Shown here one piece after another: positions 51,306-61,524 of a stretch of 64,000 bases of DNA (positions within the stretch are counted from its first letter, which is position 1; every line of letters starts with the position of its first letter). Where the stretch lies: positions 62,001 to 126,000 of the forward strand of contig JAWQEG010001222.1 in NCBI GenBank assembly GCA_033782935.1, read 5' to 3'. Origin of the DNA: Petrolisthes cinctipes (taxonomy: Eukaryota > Arthropoda > Malacostraca > Decapoda > Porcellanidae). The notes below the pieces were generated by a model, which did no database searches, was not told the DNA's origin, and worked only from the letters and a program-made list of their open reading frames with translations. The translations under genes and the position numbers were made by a program.

Positions 51306-54224
51306 TTAAATATGCCTTTGGTTTATCAAGGAGACTATAGAGGGGATGGGACTATTTTTATATCTATCTGTCCTAGCTCTGATGGGTTTGAGTAGGTTAT
51401 AGTGACGGATGTGGCGGGGTTTGGGAATGGTGGGTGGGAGGAGGTCTCTATGGCGTGGGTGGATTAGCAATTGTTTGCTAAAGTCCCAGAGGAGCTGCTG
51501 GTGTCTGGTGACAAGAGGTGGTAATCTGAGAGTATCCAGGGCTTGTTGGTAGGTGTTGTATGCTGTTCCCAGAATGATATGACATGCCCTCTTTTGTACC
51601 CGCTTCAGCTGCTGCCTCTGTGTTTGGTTGATGGATGAAGACCAGGTGGGGGAGGCGTATGTCAGCTTGGGGATGATGAACGTGTTGTAGATTGCTACTA
51701 ACTCCTTTTGTGGTGTGCCTAGGGACTTCAGCCGCCTTAGTATATACAGGCGGTATGTGGCTGACTGGATGATGGTGCTGATGTGACTTTTCCAGTTCAG
51801 TTTTTCATCCAGCATGACACCTAATAACTTGATGGTGTCCACTACTTGTACTTGGTGCTGTCCTAGTGTTATCACTGGAGGTGGTGGTGGTATGGTAGCC
51901 GTGTGAAACTGCATCACTACTGTCTTGCCGTGGTTGATGGAGACGTTGTTGTTGTTGTTGGTCCACGTTTGGAGGTTGGTCAGGTGTTGTTGCAAGAGGT
52001 GGTAGTCAGGAGACAAGTTGTTAATTACTGTCCCAACGGTTGAGTCATCCACATATTTCCAGCGAAAGATTGTATCGGTTAAGGCGTCATTGATTAGGAT
52101 GAGGAAGCACAGGGGTCCCATCCTAGTCCCCTGGGGCACACCACACGAGAGATGTAGGTGTTCGGATACTGCACCCTGGTGACGCACTGCCTGACGACTG
52201 TCACACAGGAAGTTTGCCAGCCATGCCACTAGACTGGGCTCCACTCCGATGTCAAGAGCTTTCCTTAGTATTACGTTATGGTCTACTAAATCAAAAGCCT
52301 TTCTGAAATCTATGAATGCAAGGGCAACTGAGGTCTTTCTTTTTTCTAGGTTACTGTATATAAAGTCTAGCAGGCTTATGAGACAATGGGTGGTTGATGA
52401 TGACTTCATATTTCCAAATTGTTGGGGGTCAATTACATTTGAGATGTTGGCTGAAACCCAGTCGAACACAAAGCTTTCACATAACAGGCTCGGGAGGGGG
52501 GTTATGGCAATGGGTCTTAATTGATCAAGTGACTGGGGTTTTGAAACTTTTGGTATTGGAGTAACGTAAGCTGTCTTCCAATCCTGTGGGCATTTACTCT
52601 GACTAAGTGATGCATTAAGTATTGAACAAAGGGGTTTAGCAAGCTCAACAGCAAACTCACGGTACAATTTAACGGGAAGGTTAATAGGGGTAGTGGAGCG
52701 TTTGAGCTTAAAGCTTAAGAGCTTATAGTAGACCTCGTGCTCATTAACGCGTGGGGGAGGGATGGACGGTAGGTAAGCTGGTAATTGGGCTGAGTCCAGT
52801 CTGGGCAGGGTTTGACAAATCCTGGCGAAATGGTCATTGATGAGATTAGCTGCTTCCTGGCTGGTATGTCCGTCAACACAGGGAATAGGTGACTTTTTCA
52901 CCATCCCACACAGGTCCTTTAATTTGTTGTACCACTGACTGATGTTGGTTTGTTTCAGGTGGTGAATTTTTGTTGGATAGTACAACTTTTTGGCAGCTTT
53001 AATTTCTCTGATGACCTTGTTGCGTAGCGTGTTATACCTCCTCCTGTCATCGTAGAACGCCTTGTTGCGCTGCTCCATCAGCCTCTTAATCCGTGGTGTT
53101 ATCCATGGTAGGTCAGCAGGGTGATTCCTAACCTCCTTAGTAGGAAAGAAGTGGTAGTAGGCCTGAGTGATGGTAGTTTGATAATTCTCCCACTTCCTGT
53201 CAACGTCACTAACAGTTAGTACCTCAGTCCACAGATACTGTATCAGCCACTGTCCAAACTGTCTGATAGCAGAGTCTGGTGTTGGTCTACATATCTTGGT
53301 GGTATGGTTATCTTGGTGGTGGGAGGTGGTAGTGGCAGGGGCCCAAAACACAGAGAGATGGTTGCTTCTTCCCACCGGTGGAAGTGGTTGAGGTGGTAGG
53401 TACTGGTCTGTCAGGTCAGTGATAATGAGGTCTAGGGTGTTTTGTTCGTGGGTGGGAAAGTTGACAATCTGGGTGATGTTCAGTTGATCTTCTATTTCTT
53501 TGGTATCTAGTTGGTTGAAGTCACCACCTATAATCATTTTTGAAGATTGATATCTTGCTCGTAGGGTGTCACATGTGTTGATGATGTGGTCGACGAGCAG
53601 GGCATGGGTGGGTGCACGTGGGGGATGATACCCCAAACCACAAATGATGGAGGCAGTGTGGCGAGGGTGACATGGAGGTCTTAATCTTACCCACATGATC
53701 TCAAGTTCCCTGGGGGTTTCAACGTTCAGGCGCTCGGCTTTGTACTTGGTGTGTGCAAACATCACAAGTCTACCTCCTCGTTTTTCGGTTCTAAGACAGT
53801 GGAGTAGGTCGTAATTTTCAATGCCACACAACTCTGGTATAACTTGCCAGGCTTCTGTAACACAAACTACATCAGCTCTGATCGTGTTCACTGTATTCAC
53901 CAGTTCGTCGAATTTGTTACATAGTGAGGTCACGTTAGATAGGAACACAGAGGGGAGGTCATACCACAGGCGGGAAACTTCTATCACTTTCACAACACTA
54001 GGCGTTTTCCTCTTTTTTGTACTGCTGATTACAAGAATCTTTTTCTGTCGGTTTTTTCCCTGTTTGCGACTTCTATTGTGAAAGAGGCCAATAGCTTTCA
54101 GGTGACCTATTACGGCAGGTGGTGGGTAGCCAGCTCCTCGTTTGAGAGAGTATAGTGCTGGCAGGGAGTAACGGATTATCTTCAAGTCAGTGTGTTGAAT
54201 GGTTGACAGATTGTTGGGCCTCAT
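51306..54224 (-). CDS. LINE ORF2: AP endonuclease and reverse transcriptase, intact
   Basis: 972 residues from ATG. Endonuclease (about residues 90-290): FLSNVTSLCNK, VVCVTEAW, IICGLGYHPP, IIGGDFNQLD, LDLIITDL and RSNHLSVFW. RT (about 490-800): TAYVTPIPKV, LRPIAITPL, LAFIDFRKAFDLVDHN, CGVPQGTRMGPLCFLILIND and FRWKYVDDSTV (YVDD near residue 725), then LLGVMLDEKLNWKSHI. The C-terminal region has VQKRACHIILG. No RNase H. GVPQGTxxGP with YVDDST is typical of L2/CR1-group RTs. The absence of stops suggests recent or continuing activity. Confidence 0.93.
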   Translation of the reverse strand: MRPNNLSTIQHTDLKIIRYSLPALYSLKRGAGYPPPAVIGHLKAIGLFHNRSRKQGKNRQKKILVISSTKKRKTPSVVKVIEVSRLWYDLPSVFLSNVTSLCNKFDELVNTVNTIRADVVCVTEAWQVIPELCGIENYDLLHCLRTEKRGGRLVMFAHTKYKAERLNVETPRELEIMWVRLRPPCHPRHTASIICGLGYHPPRAPTHALLVDHIINTCDTLRARYQSSKMIIGGDFNQLDTKEIEDQLNITQIVNFPTHEQNTLDLIITDLTDQYLPPQPLPPVGRSNHLSVFWAPATTTSHHQDNHTTKICRPTPDSAIRQFGQWLIQYLWTEVLTVSDVDRKWENYQTTITQAYYHFFPTKEVRNHPADLPWITPRIKRLMEQRNKAFYDDRRRYNTLRNKVIREIKAAKKLYYPTKIHHLKQTNISQWYNKLKDLCGMVKKSPIPCVDGHTSQEAANLINDHFARICQTLPRLDSAQLPAYLPSIPPPRVNEHEVYYKLLSFKLKRSTTPINLPVKLYREFAVELAKPLCSILNASLSQSKCPQDWKTAYVTPIPKVSKPQSLDQLRPIAITPLPSLLCESFVFDWVSANISNVIDPQQFGNMKSSSTTHCLISLLDFIYSNLEKRKTSVALAFIDFRKAFDLVDHNVILRKALDIGVEPSLVAWLANFLCDSRQAVRHQGAVSEHLHLSCGVPQGTRMGPLCFLILINDALTDTIFRWKYVDDSTVGTVINNLSPDYHLLQQHLTNLQTWTNNNNNVSINHGKTVVMQFHTATIPPPPPVITLGQHQVQVVDTIKLLGVMLDEKLNWKSHISTIIQSATYRLYILRRLKSLGTPQKELVAIYNTFIIPKLTYASPTWSSSINQTQRQQLKRVQKRACHIILGTAYNTYQQALDTLRLPPLVTRHQQLLWDFSKQLLIHPRHRDLLPPTIPKPRHIRHYNLLKPIRARTDRYKNSPIPSIVSLINQRHI

Positions 54225-54234
54225 TTTGATTGTT

Positions 54235-54336
54235 TAGTATGTGTATTCCTATGTGTCTGTGTGTGTATTTCTTCATCTATGTGTGTGTGTGTGTATTCCT
54301 TTGTCTGTGTCTGTGTGTGTGTGTACATTCCTTCGC

Positions 54337-54400
<64 letters not shown>

Positions 54401-54680
54401 TCTTTCTTCTGTGTGTGTGTCTGTGTGTGTGTATTCCTACGTCTGTGTGTGTGTGTGTATTCCTATATGTGTCTGTGTGTGTGTATTCCTTCGTCTGTGT
54501 GTGTGTGTGTGTGTGTATTTCTTTGTCTGTCTGTCTGAGTGTGTGTGTGTGTGTGTGTGTGTGTACTCCTTTTTGTGTGTGTATGTATTCCTTCGTCTGT
54601 GTGTGTGTGTGTGTGTATTCCTATGTGTGTCTGTGTTAGTGCATTTCTTCGTCTGTGTGTGTGTGTGTGTGTGTGCACAG
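54235..54680. repeat. TG satellite, right part
   Basis: Same (TG)n plus TATTCCTTCGTCTG units as 50031-50577; separated from it by the LINE insertion. Confidence 0.92.
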
Positions 54681-54689
54681 GAGAAGAGG

Positions 54690-55642
54690 GGGTGTCTTGA
54701 ACATATAGTGTCATTATGGTTGTTATGTGATATGGCTCGGAGAAAGAAACTAACTCTGTATGTGGCGTTTGTGGATTTTTTACAAGCGTATGACATGGTC
54801 CCCAGGAGAACATTGTTTAAAATATTACGCTGATTAGAATGTGGGTCAGTGATGCTCTGTGCTCTGATTGCCATGTATTAATTAACAGAAAGTTTGATCG
54901 GGACAGTAGTGGTAACAATTACTCTGGGTGTACGGCAGGGGGTCACCTACTTGCTGTTTATTGTTTATTATAATATTTGTAAATGATCTCATAAAAATAA
55001 TCAAAGAAGGATGTGACGCAGACGGATTTTTAGCATGGATACATATCTTGGTTTTAATGGACGACACGGTGCTCCTTTCAACATCTCGAGGAAATATGAT
55101 TAAGAAGATTTAATTACTTCAGAACAACTGTACTGAATCATGGCTGGACGGTAATCATAAACCCTTTGTTAAACTCTATAACTGGTGTCTTAAGCAATTA
55201 CTTGGAGTGAGGAAAAACATATGTAATGATGTTTGTTCCGCTGAGTCGGGATTCCCTTCCGTACATGACCTAGTTCAGTATAATCAGCATAGATTCTTTT
55301 ATAAGATATGGCGGGTGAAAACTGAATACAGAAACGACCCTTTGGTATTTGTTATGAATACAGTAAAGAGTAGTAACACAGTGACGGTGAGGCTAATAAC
55401 ACACTATATTAATACTAATGTTACAGATATAAAGCAGGCTATGCAAAATGTAAGTGTTAGAATTTCTGAGAGTGAATCTTCAAGGAGATTAACATACAAG
55501 GATATAAACCCAAGCTTCATAGTACATGACATATATAAGATGAAACATAATGTTAATAAATATCAGAGGCTGTCCTTTACTGGGTTCAGGGTGAGTGGTC
55601 ACTCTCTAGTACGTGAGACAGGACGATGGAATAGAAGGGGTC
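54690..55642 (+). pseudogene. LINE reverse transcriptase relic
   Basis: Plus-strand fragments in shifted frames read LTLYVAFVDFLQAYDMVPRR (RT motif A), TITLGVRQGVTYLLFIVYY (motif B) and VLMDDTVLLSTSRGN (motif C, MDD). From 55207 an open 153-codon tail (SGFPSVHDLVQYNQHRFFYK) corresponds to the post-RT domain. Several stops are present (for example near 54833 and 54878) and the 3' side ends at the Penelope element. It is a distinct family from the other LINEs here. Confidence 0.8.
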
Positions 55643-55729
55643 ATGGTGGTGAAATCACACTGGCGTGATGATCATAAACGGTGAATAAAACCCACTCTTG
55701 TTGACGGAAATAATATATTAATCCATACA

Positions 55730-55758
55730 GTTTCGGTGGACACTGCCACCATCTTCAG
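55730..55758 (-). ncRNA. Hammerhead-like motif, Penelope copy 2, 3' terminal repeat
   Basis: Inverted copy of the motif at 58546-58574: CTGAAGA, a GGTGG/CCACC stem and GAAAC, read on minus. It is transcribed in sense at the 3' end of the element. Confidence 0.45.
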
Positions 55759-55907
55759 TGGTCTAGCGAGAAGAAAGGAATGACATAGATAGTACATAGG
55801 TATGAACTTATATAAAGTTTGTGGAGGGGGGAGGGAAGGAGGTGTCAGTGGGATGGGGTAGGAGGAGGTGTCGGTGAGGGCAGGTCATGTGTTAATCCCC
55901 TTGGGCA

Positions 55908-56417
55908 TCACCTAGGTGTGGGTGAGGTGAGGTGAGGTGTGTGTGGTGAGGGAAGGGACATTTCTACCAAGGATCTCATTATTGGGTCTAATTTATACAT
56001 ACCATAACTAAGGTTGAAATTGCGGTATTTTTCAATGCACATTGATTCGATTATCTTACGTTTTCTAAAGTCGTTGTTTTTATACATCAGATGGCTACCT
56101 TGCCAATCAATTCTATGATTGGCATTACAAACATGGTTAAAAATAGCATTGCTTAAATTACACGTCTTAGTGGCATATTTATGTTCCTTAATTCTAGTTT
56201 CTAGATTTCGGCCAGTCTCTCCTATGTAAACTAGTTCACAATCTTTGCATGGAATTTTATGTATCCCTGCTTCTGTTGGGGTTCTAAATTTGTTTTTTAC
56301 TAACTTTGATTTAATAGTTGAGGTGTATTTAAAGGCTATATTTACATCACTTGTGTGACAAATAGACCTCACCATACTCAAATCAGAGATGTAAGGCAAT
56401 GTGAGAAAACGTTTCAT
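55908..56417 (-). pseudogene. Penelope GIY-YIG endonuclease domain, copy 2
   Basis: About 169 codons. EAGIHKIPC and ELVYIGETGRNLETRIKEHKYA give GIH/YIG and the catalytic Arg, followed by NHRIDWQGSHLMYK and KRKIIESMCIEKYRNFNLSYGMYKLDP. It is in the same frame as the RT end (56475-56900), with a TAA at 56475-56477 between. It is clearly homologous to 23998-24414. Confidence 0.88.
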
Positions 56418-56474
56418 TTGTGTGGTGGGGTTTTTTGGAGCATAGTGAGATTGCCTTGCTTTAAGGTAGGCTTT

Positions 56475-57931
56475 TTATATGAACCAAGGGGGGTATTTTA
56501 AATTTTGAAAGATTTTCCAAATCAGCTGATTTTCCTCATGTATATGCTTTGTACTGCAAATTCTGAGGGCTCTAAGGAACATTGATGAGATGACAGACAA
56601 TTTTTTGGCCGAATGGTGATACGAATAGTAATGAATGAACAAATTACAACTGGTAGGCTTCCTATACACTTTGAAGCTTAGTAAATGATTAAGTTTTACT
56701 ACTAATACATCTAGAAATGGAAGTACGCCACCGTTCTCCCATTCGACTTTAAAATTGATGGATGGTGCAAGGTGATTAAGCTGGTGGAAGAAATCATCAA
56801 AGTTGTCAAGGGCTGAGGGCCAAAAATGAAAAAAATATCGTCTACGTAGCGAAACCAAACGAGATGAGGGGGGAGATATGTTGTAGTAGTTCCGTTTCAA
56901 AATACTCCATAAATAAATTACTTAAAATGGGTGACAGTGGGGAACCCATACCTATGCCAAAAGATTGCATATAATAGTTGTTATTGAAAGAAAAAGCATT
57001 TGAAGTTACACATAATTTTACAAGTTCTATGAAAGTGTCGACTGGCATGCCCAAATCAATATCACAGTCAGGCAATTTATTAGCAAGAAATTCTAGGACA
57101 TCATTAATGGGAACTTTAGTGAACAATGAATCGACATCGAAACAAACCATTTTACCAGAGAAAAGATCAAGTTGTTTAATTTTGTCTATAAAATCAGAGG
57201 AATTCTTCACATGGGCTGGAGAAACAGTACCTATGATGGGGGCTAATTTATTGGCAGGGAACTGTGATAATTTATACGTAAAACAACCTGACTGTGAGAT
57301 GATAGGACGCATTGGAATATTATCTTTGTGTGTCTTTGGTAAGCCATACATATATGGTAACTTGGGATTGATCTGAATAAATGTCTTGCTGTCTATATTA
57401 GGAACATTATTTAGGGATTGTTTCACTTTCTTGTTGAATGCTGAGGAAAGTCTCTTGAGTGGGGAAGATCGTAATTTCTCATATGTTGTTGTATCACTCA
57501 AAAGATTTTCCATTTTATTTACATATTCCATTTTATCAAGAATCACCACAGTATTGCTTTTATCCGATTTTGTAATGAAAATTTCCTCATTTCTACTTAA
57601 TTTGTTGAGAGCAGCACGAAATCTTCTTGGAATAGAATCCGGAGAGTTCACATAATTCATCAGGCCACTCATAATCATGCCTCCTAGACATGGAAATTTC
57701 TCGCGATAATTTATTGTGGAGGAAACAAAGTCTAATGCAACATCATTGCCTGGTTTTAGCGCAAAGGATAATCCCAAACTGAGTACCTGTTCTTCCACTT
57801 TTGTTAGTACATACGAGGACAAGTTTAACACAGCATTAGGTATACTGCACTGGCTCCAAACACTGTTATCACACAACACTGATAATTTCCTGTGATGATC
57901 TATACGAACGCGATGAGTTTCTTTTTCACAC
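56475..57931 (-). pseudogene. Penelope reverse transcriptase, copy 2
   Basis: The main frame (57879-56842) has KSDKSNTVVILDKMEYVNKM, INPKLPYMYGLPKTHKDN, MVCFDVDSLFTKVPIND (first Asp) and FGIGMGSPLSPILSNLFME. A one-base gain in a C-run near 56868 shifts the frame just before FRYVDDIFF (YVDD at about 56843-56854), and a further shift leads into LPFLDVLVVKLNH and YRKPTSCNLFIHYYSYHH. Active-site residues are present but not in one frame. Confidence 0.9.
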
Positions 57932-58297
57932 TTATTTATTGCTGGCAGTTTCCATAAGAACTTGTAAAAGGTCCTGGGGCAGTTGTTGTTTCAGGGTCCT
58001 TAGGGATAGGCGGAGACGATAGTACAAGTTCTCGATATCCCTCTTTGCTTGTTGTATGCTGTCCTTTAAAGTGTACTTGGCAGAATCCGGAAAAGGAGAG
58101 TCGGTTTGTCTGAAGATAGCAGGTCGAAGGGATCTTGGGATAACCTGTTCATCAAGGCAATCCTGGAGAAATAGTAGTTGTAATTTCCTGGTTTTCACAG
58201 CAATGATAAGTTTCTCATACTGCCGAAAACAAACCAGGAGATGAGGGAAGGTAACACAAAAAAAGCTGAAGAGTTGTCGTCTTATCGTGGGGTCCAT
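57932..58297 (-). pseudogene. Penelope ORF N-terminal region, copy 2
   Basis: 121 codons from ATG: MDPTIRRQLFSFF, then a helical, Leu/Gln-rich region (KRDIENLYYRLRLSLRTLKQQ). It ends in a stop; the RT continues in another frame from about 57900. The N-terminal domain of Penelope proteins is poorly conserved; position and start codon support the call. Confidence 0.65.
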
Positions 58298-58545
58298 AAT
58301 GGTGGTGAAATCACACTGGCGTGATGATCATAAACGGTGAATAAAACCCACTCTTGTTGACGGAAATAATATATTAATCCATACACACCTAGGTGACGCC
58401 CAAGGGGATTAACACGTGACCTGCCCTCACCGACACCTCCTTCTACCCCATCCCACTGACACCTCCTTCCCTCCCCCCTCCACAAACTGTATATAAGTTC
58501 ATACCTATGTACTATCTATGTCATTCCTTTCTTCTCGCTAGACCA

Positions 58546-58574
58546 CTGAAGATGGTGGCAGTGTCCACCGAAAC
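58546..58574 (+). ncRNA. Hammerhead-like motif, Penelope copy 2, 5' terminal repeat
   Basis: CTGAAGA (58546-58552), GGTGG (58554-58558) paired with CCACC (58565-58569), GAAAC (58570-58574), and CCGTC about 24 bases further. Same layout as copy 1 although the stem sequence differs, so the pairing is preserved by compensating changes. Confidence 0.45.
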
Positions 58575-58618
58575 TGTATGGATTAATATATTATTTCCGT
58601 CAACAAGAGGGGGTTTTA

Positions 58619-58908
58619 TTCACCGTTTAGCACTGTGTAGTTATAATATCATGGTACAATGAGAGGGTATCTTTATAGCACTGTGTAGTTATAATATCAT
58701 GGTACAATGAGAGGGTATCTTTATAGCACTGTGTAGTTATAATATCATGGTACAATGAGAGGGTATCTTTATAGCACTGTGTAGTTACAATATCATGGTA
58801 CAATGAGAGGGTATCTTTATAGCACTGTGTAGTTACAATATCACGGTACAATGAGAGGGTATCTTTATAGCACTGTGTAGTTACAATATCATGGTACAAT
58901 GAGAGGGG
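58619..58908. repeat. 48-bp minisatellite, six copies
   Basis: TAGCACTGTGTAGTTATAAT with ATCATGGTACAATGAGAGGG TATCTTTA repeats head to tail six times with only a few substitutions (T/C in TTATAATA and TCATGG). Because 48 is a multiple of three, a 90-codon ORF with a 16-residue period runs through it on minus; I do not regard it as a gene. Confidence 0.95.
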
Positions 58909-59406
<498 letters not shown>

Positions 59407-60084
59407 AGGCTAAAGATTCTCTGCCTGTGGGGGTTGATTGATTGATAGATGCCACTAGGAATCTGGCGACACAACAGCTAGGGTCATATACCGCCCAACA
59501 TATTATTAAATTCCAAGGATTTTGAAATACGGTCATCTACAACATTAATATAATACACACATTAGGTAAGCTTCATGTCAGGTTTTATAGTGAATTGGAA
59601 GGTGTATACATGAACCAATAGGGAATTTCTACCTTCAACCATGACTTTTAGAAGAGTTCACATGGAAATAAACCTGGAGATGATTGTTCATGCTTCGAAG
59701 AATAAGCATATGTTAAGTTGAATTAAAAAAGTGAATTTATTACATACGAAATATATAATATAATGAAACTTTAACAAGCAATAACCATTTAACCATTACC
59801 TATTCAACTTCACCCAAACAAACACTTGATGAATACAACGTTAACTTAATTATTACCTAAAATACACAGAGTTACACTGAGGTACACAAAGAGGGTTCTT
59901 ACGAGGAAGGGTACGTCCGACTTCCAAACTGGTACAGTACCCAGCCACAGAGGGAGGGAGGGAAGTGATGGTAATTCCCAAATATTGCAGCTGTTATGGT
60001 ACCAGCGAGGGTATTTTACGACGTTCGGTGGCCTTATAGTTAGTGTCTGAAACTCTAATCTGAAGAGTAAATATTCTCAGGCCC

Positions 60085-60156
60085 TCACCTGAGAGGAATC
60101 AATCTCCCGACTGATAGATTACGAGTCCAGCACACTAACAACTCGGCCGCCTCCCC
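60085..60156 (-). mobile_element. tRNA-derived SINE head (minus)
   Basis: Read on minus: GGGGAGGCGGCCGAGTTGTTAG, GTGCTGGACTCGTAATC and GGGAGATTGATTCC form a tRNA-like cloverleaf order with A box and a slightly decayed B box (60095-60108). The body probably extends to about 59960. It is unlike the Val-type SINEs. Confidence 0.6.
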
Positions 60157-60397
60157 TAAAGTAATCATGACCTTCCCTGGTGTAGAGAGGAACTACAACT
60201 GGACAATGTTTACTCAATTTCCTCTTCTGTGAATTTTATGTTATAGAAAATTTCCTCATAGGTTTCAGAGCTCCATGGAAAAGTTTCTTCACAGGTTTTA
60301 ATAGAGCAAAAGTGTGGATCCATATGAGCAGTACTGCTTGTTGCTTTAATGTGTGGTCCAAGAATCCCTGTAATTGTAAGGTTATCGTGGACTGGTA

Positions 60398-60607
60398 CAG
60401 CCACAATCAAATATCCACCCACACTTTCCTTCCATCGTAGTAAATATCTTGGTAATAAAGAACAACACGTGTATGATTTTGCAGCACCTCATAATAGTAA
60501 TTGAGGAGGTTGAGTTGACGTAAAATGTTGTAAGATTATATTTTGATTTGAGACTGATTAATTTGCACGATGAAAGGAAGGTGTCAATGGTTATTTGATT
60601 GTGGCTG
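60398..60607. mobile_element. TA-flanked MITE, 210 bp, complete
   Basis: CAGCCACAATCAAATATCCA at the left pairs with TGGTTATTTGATTGTGGCTG at the right; terminal repeats extend about 41 bp to the CATCGT/ACGATG block. TA at 60396-60397 and 60608-60609. The same family is at 1-83, and a piece is at about 3628. Confidence 0.9.
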
Positions 60608-60984
60608 TACAGTGCACCTTTATGTAATGGTGTGTGTCTGGGGTTCTTATTACGTGAACCATCGGTTTTTTACATTATTAGTAAAAAAAACCTTTATTGA
60701 CAGTGTTGCCAGATTATCAGTAAAGTCTGGATTTCTCCTGATTATTTGCCTCTTTTTAGATTATTAGATTTATTGGTTAAAAAGTCGCAAATCTCCAAAT
60801 TTTTGCAAACCTCCTGATAAATGCCCCTTAATCTCCAGAAATCTGACCTTAGTAAACACACAAACACAAAGAAGCATAAGCAACCATGTTCAGCAGATAG
60901 TCAAGAACCTACTGTGTTCAATTTTACTTTGCATACTACAAGAAAAGGAGGAAGAAATGAAAAAAAAAAAAAAATTCTGGCTTT

Positions 60985-61090
60985 ATGCCTATGGACTCAT
61001 GGTGTTGGTCATAAAGGCAGTCAAGTGTTGTTACATCAACACATCTTCCCCTAGCCTACAAGGTTACTATCCTTGTTCTTACAGCCGGGT
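60985..61090 (-). mobile_element. SINE body fragment (Val-type family, minus)
   Basis: The inverted match to the SINE body: GACTCATGGTGTTGGTCATA, TTGTTACATCAACACATCTT CCCC and TACAGCCGGGTA. The tRNA head is missing. An A-run (60959-60974) precedes it at the element's 3' side. Confidence 0.8.
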
Positions 61091-61257
61091 AGCATTTTAT
61101 GCAAGTCTGGCGGGCTACCGCTTACTGCTGGGCCAAAATCACAGCGGTTGGAAGGAGAATAACGTTTGGGTTATAACGATAAAACCAACCATGGGATAAT
61201 CTTTGAAATAGTTTCATTCTCTTTCCCAGCTTATTTTACCTATTGTCAACCTTTTCT

Positions 61258-61300
61258 AACCTGACCTGACCTAACCTAACCTAACCTAAACTGGACCTAA
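61258..61300. repeat. Short (CCTAA)n tract
   Basis: About four to five CCTAA units, some altered to CCTGA. CCTAA/TTAGG is the usual arthropod telomere repeat; here it is short and internal. Confidence 0.6.
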
Positions 61301-61313
61301 CCTTAACCCCCAG

Positions 61314-61408
61314 AGTCCGGGCAGCGGGATTTCCCGCTCGGTCGACAGAGGCCGGGCAGCGGGAAATCCCGCTCTGTCGACAGAGTCCGGGCAGCGGGAA
61401 ATCCCGCT
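61314..61408. repeat. Three 35-bp subterminal repeats of the piggyBac element
   Basis: GTCCGGGCAGCGGGAAATCC CGCT recurs three times; each unit holds the palindrome AGCGGGA(TT/AA)TCCCGCT, and the units are joined by TGTCGACA-type palindromes. The arrangement suggests transposase-binding sites. Confidence 0.85.
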
Positions 61409-61524
61409 TTTGGTAATTTATGGGGAAAAACGCCAAATTTGTCGGGATTTTTTTTGATCTGGCTATACTTCACCACCAGACCTTTTCATCCCCACATTCA
61501 ATCAGTGTGTGCTTGACCGTGACA

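Larger units (their letters stand above)
50578..54230 (-). mobile_element. LINE (CR1/L2-like), intact ORF, inserted in TG satellite
   Basis: Minus strand: the ATG at 54224 lies only a few bases inside the element, followed by a 972-codon ORF, a 3' UTR containing a later MITE insertion, AATAAA near 50610, and an (ATT)n tail (50581-50608). GTATGT occurs at both junctions with the satellite and may be the target duplication. ORF1 is lacking, so it is a 5'-truncated copy or a single-ORF family. Confidence 0.85.
55643..58618 (-). mobile_element. Penelope-like element, copy 2, with terminal repeats
   Basis: An RT/GIY-YIG polyprotein on minus flanked by repeats. 55681-55905 and 58390-58618 are inverted copies of each other. 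A segment of about 85 bp (GGTGGTGAAATCACACTGGC to AATCCATAC) is repeated in the same orientation at 55648-55729 and 58301-58384. Such pseudo-LTRs with inverted and direct parts are characteristic of Penelope elements. The N-terminal ATG (58295-58297) lies just inside. Confidence 0.9.

Noticed and set aside
50176..54833. ORFs in the TG arrays on both sides of the LINE
   Set aside because: Repeat artefacts; the only real coding region in this interval is 51306-54224.
58627..58899. Protein with a 16-residue period
   Set aside because: The 48-bp minisatellite unit is a multiple of three without stops; no other evidence of coding.
60210..60422. Small host gene on minus (70 codons)
   Set aside because: It overlaps the MITE tip, resembles nothing known to me and lacks other support.
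60690..60850. Possible hAT end (CAGTGTTGCCAGATTATCAG)
   Set aside because: No inverted partner found nearby in the window.
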